From positions 90,787-154,786 of the forward strand of contig NZ_JAODTL010000053.1 in NCBI RefSeq assembly GCF_026191375.1: a stretch of 64,000 nucleotides of DNA. The letters are read 5' to 3'. The notes under the pieces were generated by a model that worked only from the letters and a program-made list of their open reading frames with translations, did not search any database and was not told the origin of the DNA. Shown piece after piece: positions 59,209 to 64,000 of this stretch; the stretch's first letter is position 1, and every line of letters starts with the position of its first letter. The DNA is from Marinomonas pontica (GTDB taxonomy: Bacteria; Pseudomonadota; Gammaproteobacteria; Pseudomonadales; Marinomonadaceae). A program made the translations under genes and the position numbers.

Positions 59209-60105
59209 ATGGATAAACTTCAAGCCATGAAGGTATTTTGCCGCGTCTATGAGGCAGAGAGTTTTCGATTGGCCAGTGAATCATTGGACATATCACGCCC
59301 TATGGTAACGCGCTATATCAATGCTATTGAAGAAGAATTAGGTACTAAGCTTCTTCAGCGTAATACGCGCAATATCAGCATTACTCATGCGGGGCGTAAA
59401 TATTATCAGCATTGCGTTTCTATTTTGGACGCCATAGAGGAGGCGGAAGGTGAAATAGGGGAGTTGACCAAAAAGCCAAAAGGGCTATTAAAAGTCAGTG
59501 TTCCTATGGATTTCGGCTTGTCTCATCTTGTTCCTTTGTTGAGTCGCTTTAGTCAATTGTACCCGCAAATTGAACTGGATATTGATTTCAGTGATAAGCG
59601 TGTTGATATGACGGAATCTGGAGTTGATATCGCGATTCGGGGTGGCGACTTGGGTGGCGATCAGTTTGTTGCGCGGCCTTTGTGTTATTCAAAAGGGTTT
59701 GTGTGTGCATCCCCTGAGTACGTTGCTGAGCATGGTGGCCTTAATCAAATCGAAGAGTTGGAAAAACATTCCTGTCTTTTATATCGCAATGCATTGGTGC
59801 CAAATCGCTGGTCGGTCACGGATGAGGATGGAACCTTGCGTTCTATAACTATTTCTGGTGCTTTCAGCGCAAATAATGGCAGTGCATTAACGCGTTTTGC
59901 TTTGGCGGGAATGGGGGTGATTTATCAGCCGGATTTTTTGGTATCAAAATACATTGAATCGGGAGAGCTGGTTAACTTATTGCCGAAGTGTAAGGGGTAT
60001 GAATTGTGCTTTTACGCGATTTATCCGCAACGAAAACTGATGTCGCGAAAAACTCGCTTGCTGCTGGATTTTTTGCAAGAAAAGCTGGCCAACATCCAAT
60101 TTTAG
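59209..60105 (+). CDS. LysR family transcriptional regulator (next to yceI)
   Basis: Winged-helix N-terminus (LQAMKVFCRVYEAESFRLASESLDISRPMVTRYINAIEEELGTKLLQRNTRNISITHAG) and a substrate-binding domain resembling the DntR/aromatic-regulator group (VDIAIRGGDL, FALAGMGVIYQPDFLVSKYI). It is 298 residues. About 140 bases separate it from the divergent yceI start. Confidence 0.9.
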   Translation: MDKLQAMKVFCRVYEAESFRLASESLDISRPMVTRYINAIEEELGTKLLQRNTRNISITHAGRKYYQHCVSILDAIEEAEGEIGELTKKPKGLLKVSVPMDFGLSHLVPLLSRFSQLYPQIELDIDFSDKRVDMTESGVDIAIRGGDLGGDQFVARPLCYSKGFVCASPEYVAEHGGLNQIEELEKHSCLLYRNALVPNRWSVTDEDGTLRSITISGAFSANNGSALTRFALAGMGVIYQPDFLVSKYIESGELVNLLPKCKGYELCFYAIYPQRKLMSRKTRLLLDFLQEKLANIQF

Positions 60106-60141
60106 TAAGGAGTTGGTCAGCCCAATTGCATAAGCACAATG

Positions 60142-62058
60142 TTATTTTAGATCACTAAAATCATTGTCTATGTTGAGGTCAACGGCCAATTCGTAGCCTG
60201 GTAGCTGTATGGATTTGTCGGTGATGTTGAGCTCTTCGCCACCAAGTACATTGAAGCCAAACTTATAGATAGGCAGCGTTTCCCCGCGAATCGCTGCTTG
60301 GTTATAGTCTTCTGCCGCGGCTGCTACATCGACATTTTTTGCGTGGTAAGCGCTCATTTGTTCTTCGGAGTAGCGCTTGCAGAGCATTTTCAAGGTTTGG
60401 TTTGGGGACAGCAAAACGGCCGTCGCATTGTTACCACCAAAGCCTTTGGAATTGAGTAGGGCGGCATCAAAATAGTCTTTTCCATACGCTTCGTGCTTTA
60501 GTTGGAACTTCAAGCCATCTTGATAAACGTCATCCGCGATGGCGTATGACGTGGTGATGCCAGGTAAAATACCGTCTTTCCAAACACCCAAAGACAGGTG
60601 CAGTTGGTCTCCGCCCGCCGTACCCTGAGAGTGACCAAGAAAGGCTTTCATGGCAACCACTGGCATGTCGGTTGCGCCAAAGCTGGTCGCTGCTTTGCTC
60701 AATACATGGGATTCGGTTATGCGGTTTTGAGGTGTGCTTGTGCCATGCGCCTGAATGAAAGTGCGCTGAGTTAAGCCTTCGTTACCTATGATGTTCTGTA
60801 GGTAAGCCATGGCTTTGCTCATGGTCAAATAGTTCCCAATACCCGGTGCTGAAATGGATTTTTTGTGGCCATCTGCGTGTGAGAATACCGCTGGAATAGC
60901 ACCGAAGATTTCTGCGCCCAACTCAATAGCGAGTTCATCGTCCATTAACAGTGTCCATTGGCTGGATTCGCCAATGGTAAAGCCACAGTTTTGGGCGAAC
61001 GGACGACAGCTGCGAGTGTGGTCTGGCTCAGATTGATTGGTTATTTGATCTAATGCAAGCAGCGCCGTGTCTTCAGCCAATGCGCCCATGGTTCTAAAAC
61101 CTTCAATGATTTCAGGCGTGATTGGAGCATCACTGCCGCCCACCATGGCAACGCGGAATTTGCCGGTTTTTATGCCATCGATCGCTTTTTCTAGGTTGAA
61201 AAAGTACGTTGCGCACGCGCCGATTGCGGTCCCAACATTGCCTACGCTGCCTAGAATATAAGCGTTAACAAAGTCAGCAGGCATCTGTGCGTAGCCAAGC
61301 GGTAAATGTTTAGACGTTGTGCGCTTGCCCATTAATGCGGATTTCAGCATGCCACCGAAGCCAAGGTCATCCATCTGTCCAATTGAGTTGGCGGCGTAGA
61401 CCGCCATTTGGTCAGGTGACACTTTGTTACGAATGGTTTCCCAGTCAATGCCGCTGCTCTTAATGGCGTCAGAAGCGCCATATACCGTCATTTGCAGACC
61501 ACGAGGATGGTTCCTACTCTGGTAAAGTTTGGACGGGTCGAACCCAGTGGGTAATTGGCCTGCCGCTTTGACGGACAGTGGTCGAGTGTCTTTAATGAAA
61601 GTTTCCAAATTTCCATCAACTGTTACTTCGCTGAGTGTGCTTGATAACTCTGTGACGTGCCAGTTTGTTGGTCTGTCATTAGGCAGTGAGCGAGTTTTGA
61701 TGGTGAAACTTAATTTTTCATCGCTTTGGTTCGATTGCAATGTGGTGGATTTATGCAATACCACATGGTCCACATCGAATAGGCTCGGATGGATGCGACG
61801 AATTAGGGTGCGAGCAAGAAGAGACTCTCCAATGCTGTCAACGAGTGCGGTGGCATCTAATGCTTCGCCACCGTGTGTGTACCAAAGGCCGTTTTTGTGT
61901 TCTGCCATGTTAGTGATTGTGGCAAGATCGAGTAATACATCCTGCTGCAGTGAACTTGGCAGAAGATCAAAAACAATTCGACGATATGCTTGATGTGATG
62001 AGGTACGACCAGCCGAATTGATTCCGCCAAAGCCAACGATAACAGGTAAACGGGCCAA
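60142..62058 (-). CDS. fabY: 3-ketoacyl-ACP synthase FabY type
   Basis: Initiates or extends fatty acid synthesis from acetyl-CoA; FabY is the starter ketosynthase of Pseudomonas. The unusual N-terminus (LPVIVGFGGINSAGRTSSHQAYRRIVFDLL) and 638-residue length match FabY, not FabB/F. The active-site Cys is in GACATYFFNLEKA, and the paired histidines are in QAHGTSTPQNR and FLGHSQGTAGGDQ. The start is TTG (62058) with GAGGAAA eight bases upstream. A hairpin lies 50 bases before the start. Confidence 0.93.
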   Translation of the reverse strand: MARLPVIVGFGGINSAGRTSSHQAYRRIVFDLLPSSLQQDVLLDLATITNMAEHKNGLWYTHGGEALDATALVDSIGESLLARTLIRRIHPSLFDVDHVVLHKSTTLQSNQSDEKLSFTIKTRSLPNDRPTNWHVTELSSTLSEVTVDGNLETFIKDTRPLSVKAAGQLPTGFDPSKLYQSRNHPRGLQMTVYGASDAIKSSGIDWETIRNKVSPDQMAVYAANSIGQMDDLGFGGMLKSALMGKRTTSKHLPLGYAQMPADFVNAYILGSVGNVGTAIGACATYFFNLEKAIDGIKTGKFRVAMVGGSDAPITPEIIEGFRTMGALAEDTALLALDQITNQSEPDHTRSCRPFAQNCGFTIGESSQWTLLMDDELAIELGAEIFGAIPAVFSHADGHKKSISAPGIGNYLTMSKAMAYLQNIIGNEGLTQRTFIQAHGTSTPQNRITESHVLSKAATSFGATDMPVVAMKAFLGHSQGTAGGDQLHLSLGVWKDGILPGITTSYAIADDVYQDGLKFQLKHEAYGKDYFDAALLNSKGFGGNNATAVLLSPNQTLKMLCKRYSEEQMSAYHAKNVDVAAAAEDYNQAAIRGETLPIYKFGFNVLGGEELNITDKSIQLPGYELAVDLNIDNDFSDLK

Positions 62059-62109
62059 TTGAATTTCCTCGTTTGGTGAGTGGGTAAAATATTACGGTAT
62101 TGTAATGAA

Positions 62110-62130
62110 GGGGTGGCGCTTAGCCACCCC
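62110..62130 (-). promoter_or_regulatory. GC-rich hairpin upstream of fabY
   Basis: GGGGTGGC / GCCACCCC, 8 bp perfect, with a 5-base loop, between the glucosaminidase stop and fabY start. There is no T run on the minus strand, so it may be an mRNA structure or a weak attenuator. Confidence 0.5.
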
Positions 62131-62190
62131 GCATTAAGGTAATTTCGTAACAATACATTGAAATTTAGGCAAAAAAGAGTAGCGAAAGCG

Positions 62191-63053
62191 CTACTTTTGC
62201 TCAGGCTTTGATTGCGTGCGGTTGAACCGCCAAAGTTTATTGTAGTTAATCAGACCTTCTATCTCGTCAACGTAGGCTTGACCCCGTTGCGAGTAATGTT
62301 CCAAACCATGAACCAAGGCAAGACCGGTAATCACTTCTTTGTCTTTTCTCAATTGTGCGCGGGCTGCTCGGAGTTTTTTGTAAGCACCGTTGGTGTTTAA
62401 GTTGTCGATGTAAGCAAACACAGATTCTCGGGCATCATTAAACTTTCGTACTTCATGATCGGCATCTTCGTTTCGAGATTCAGGGACCAGACCGCAGCCT
62501 TTTCTAAAGCACCATTGACCAAAAAGTTGTTACCTTTGGTGGCAAAGCGTGAGGTTCCCCAAGCCGATTCATTGGCCGCTTGAGCCAGTACCAGCGAAGC
62601 CGGAATGATATCAAGTCGGTTCAATAAAGCGATTAAGTCGTCTTTTGTGTAGTTGTCCAGTTTTTCAAGTTTGTGGTTTTGGCGAAGTGTGCTGACCCAC
62701 TTTTTGTTTTTCGTAGACAGCTTCTTATTGCTGTTGAGTAAAGCCGTTAAACGTTCACGATCTTTTAAAATCAGGGTGTTTTTTTCGTTAACAAATGGGG
62801 TTAAAAACTCAAAAAACGCTTTTTTACGTTCTTTAATATCGGTTATAGCCGAGAAATCAGGGCTCTTTGTTTTTACTGGATGTGACTTAAAGTAGCTTTT
62901 TTCGTCCGGCGTGGCTTCTCCAGAATCTTCATTTAATTCTGTCACTCTGTCATCAGAGGAGGCGTCTTCTGAAGGGCTTTTGAATGGACCTGCTTTTATC
63001 CACAATATGAACAAGAGGGCAAAAGAAACGATCCAAAGAATTTTTTTGTTCAT
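62191..63053 (-). CDS. Bax-like glucosaminidase-domain protein, frameshifted
   Basis: Peptidoglycan hydrolase-type protein like E. coli Bax. The N-terminus has one membrane anchor (KKILWIVSFALLFILWIKAG), then an acidic linker and the enzymatic domain, with SLVLAQAANESAWGTSRFATKGNNF carrying the catalytic Glu. The frame breaks at a run of five (plus strand A 62521-62525). Adding one base joins NNF to FGQWCFRKGCGLVPESRNED and then AYIDNLNTNGAYKKLRAARAQLRKD, giving 287 residues, as for Bax. The ATG at 63053 is chosen over GTG 63065. Confidence 0.87.
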
Positions 63054-63232
63054 AAGTAACCACAAGTCTCAAACGTTTATATCCTCGTTATGATTATCTA
63101 TTCAGATAATGCTTCCAAGGAAAAGAAGTCGATACGAAAGTGAGCCTATTATCCTTAAAAAGGCTCAACTTTAATAGACTTTAGCTTAGGCTTCTTTAAT
63201 TTGCCTTAATTCCTCTTCTTGTTGTAAAGACG

Positions 63233-64000
63233 TCAGACAAAAAGGCTCGCAGGTCCAATGGGAACCACTTGCGTTGGGTTGATGTTTTTGTGGCTAAAAT
63301 AATAGTGGCGTTTTATGTGTTGTAAGTTGACTGTGCTTGCAATGTTCGGCCAATGGTACAAGCGTTTTAAATACGCATTGAGTTTGGGGTAATCCAAAAT
63401 GCGTTTCATATTGCATTTAAAATGCCCGAAGTAAACGGCATCAAAGCGAATCAGTGTGGTGAATAGCCTCCAATCGGCTTCGGTTTGTTCTTCACCAACT
63501 AGATAGCTATTGGTGGAAAGTTGTTCTTCCAAAAAGTCGAGCGTATCAAAAACTGGAACGAGCGCTTCTTCGTAGGCTTGTTGGGTCGTAGCAAAACCAC
63601 ATTTATACACGCCATTGTTCAGGGTGTTGTAAATGCGGTCATTAATTTGATCTATTTGATCCGCTTTTTCAGCAGGGTAAAAGTCCAGCGTGTTATGGGT
63701 GATGTCATTGAAAGCGCGATTAAATATACGAATAATTTCCGATGACTCGTTAGAAACAATGGTGCTGCGCTCTTTATCCCATAAAATGGGGACCGTGACT
63801 CTGCCGCTGTAATCTGGGTTGGCTTTTGTATAAAGTTGATGCGCATAATCAAATTGATGCAGTGGGTCTTCTATGTGAATGTTTGGGTCAATAAAGTCTG
63901 GGTCTTGTTTGAATTCCCAGCCATTTTCAAGCATGTCTGGGTGTACGCAACTGATGCTGATAATGTCTTCTAGCTGTTTGAGCTTGATAAATCAATTCTT
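63233..64000 (-). CDS. Glutathionyl-hydroquinone reductase-like GST (cut by window)
   Basis: Omega-class glutathione transferase (YqjG/Ecm4 type) that reduces glutathionyl-hydroquinones. The visible part includes VHPDMLENGWEFKQDPDF, TVPILWDKE, IVSNESSEIIRIFNRAF and the C-terminal helix region with ADWRLFTTLIRFDAVYFGHFKCN. The N-terminal catalytic Cys (CPWAHR) lies outside the window. Reading back from the ATG at 63934, the frame matches the family (IKLKQLEDIISISCVHPDM) but meets TGA at 63992-63994, probably another one-base error, since FIKLK is still family-like. Confidence 0.85.

Overview
The window comes from a Gram-negative, flagellated, probably marine gammaproteobacterium. Gene content and protein sequences look most like Marinomonas (Oceanospirillales). 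Supporting points are a Pseudomonas-type split of the flagellar rod/hook operon, a FabY-type 3-ketoacyl synthase, a BetI-linked choline/betaine ABC importer and a nudF-yqiB-yqiA-parE cluster. The genus is my inference; no database search was possible.

Layout. 1-9.8 kb holds the end of a flagellar rod/hook operon: flgE (cut by the left edge), a terminator, then flgF-G-H-I-J and flgK-L. 9.8-18.3 kb holds a degenerate HD-GYP protein, a 21-copy heptamer array, two flagellin genes separated by 1.7 kb without a credible gene, then flaG-fliD-fliS-fliT-like. 18.3-25.3 kb is a flagellin glycosylation block: a Maf glycosyltransferase, pseI and pseG on +, meeting pseF-pseC-pseB on -. Together these would build hook and filament and decorate flagellin with a pseudaminic-acid-type sugar. 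PseH is absent from the window.

25.4-31.5 kb is housekeeping: tag, nudF, an acyltransferase, yqiB, yqiA, parE and a UPF0149 gene. 31.6-41 kb holds an aromatic/aspartate aminotransferase, a methyltransferase, a pirin/LysR pair, an AEC transporter, galU, an argP/lysE pair and an MFS transporter. 41.3-46.6 kb holds a choline/glycine betaine ABC importer with its BetI-type repressor, and a MalY/PatB C-S lyase. 46.6-57.6 kb holds small conserved proteins, an oxidoreductase with a histidine tail, a SuhB homologue that has lost most catalytic residues (divergent from trmJ), gnd, pckA, tatD, an RmlD-like reductase and a DUF1761-like protein. 57.6-64 kb holds a membrane protein, yceI, a LysR regulator, fabY, a Bax-type glucosaminidase and a glutathionyl-hydroquinone-reductase-like gene cut by the right edge.

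A pattern runs through the window. At least nine genes (flgF, flgJ, parE, an AEC transporter, argP, an MFS transporter, an RmlD-like gene, a DUF1761-like gene, bax) are each broken by a single one-base frameshift. Most sit in short homopolymers, and restoring the base returns a protein of normal family length. Because parE is normally essential, I read these as sequence errors rather than gene decay, and I annotate each as one gene spanning the shift.
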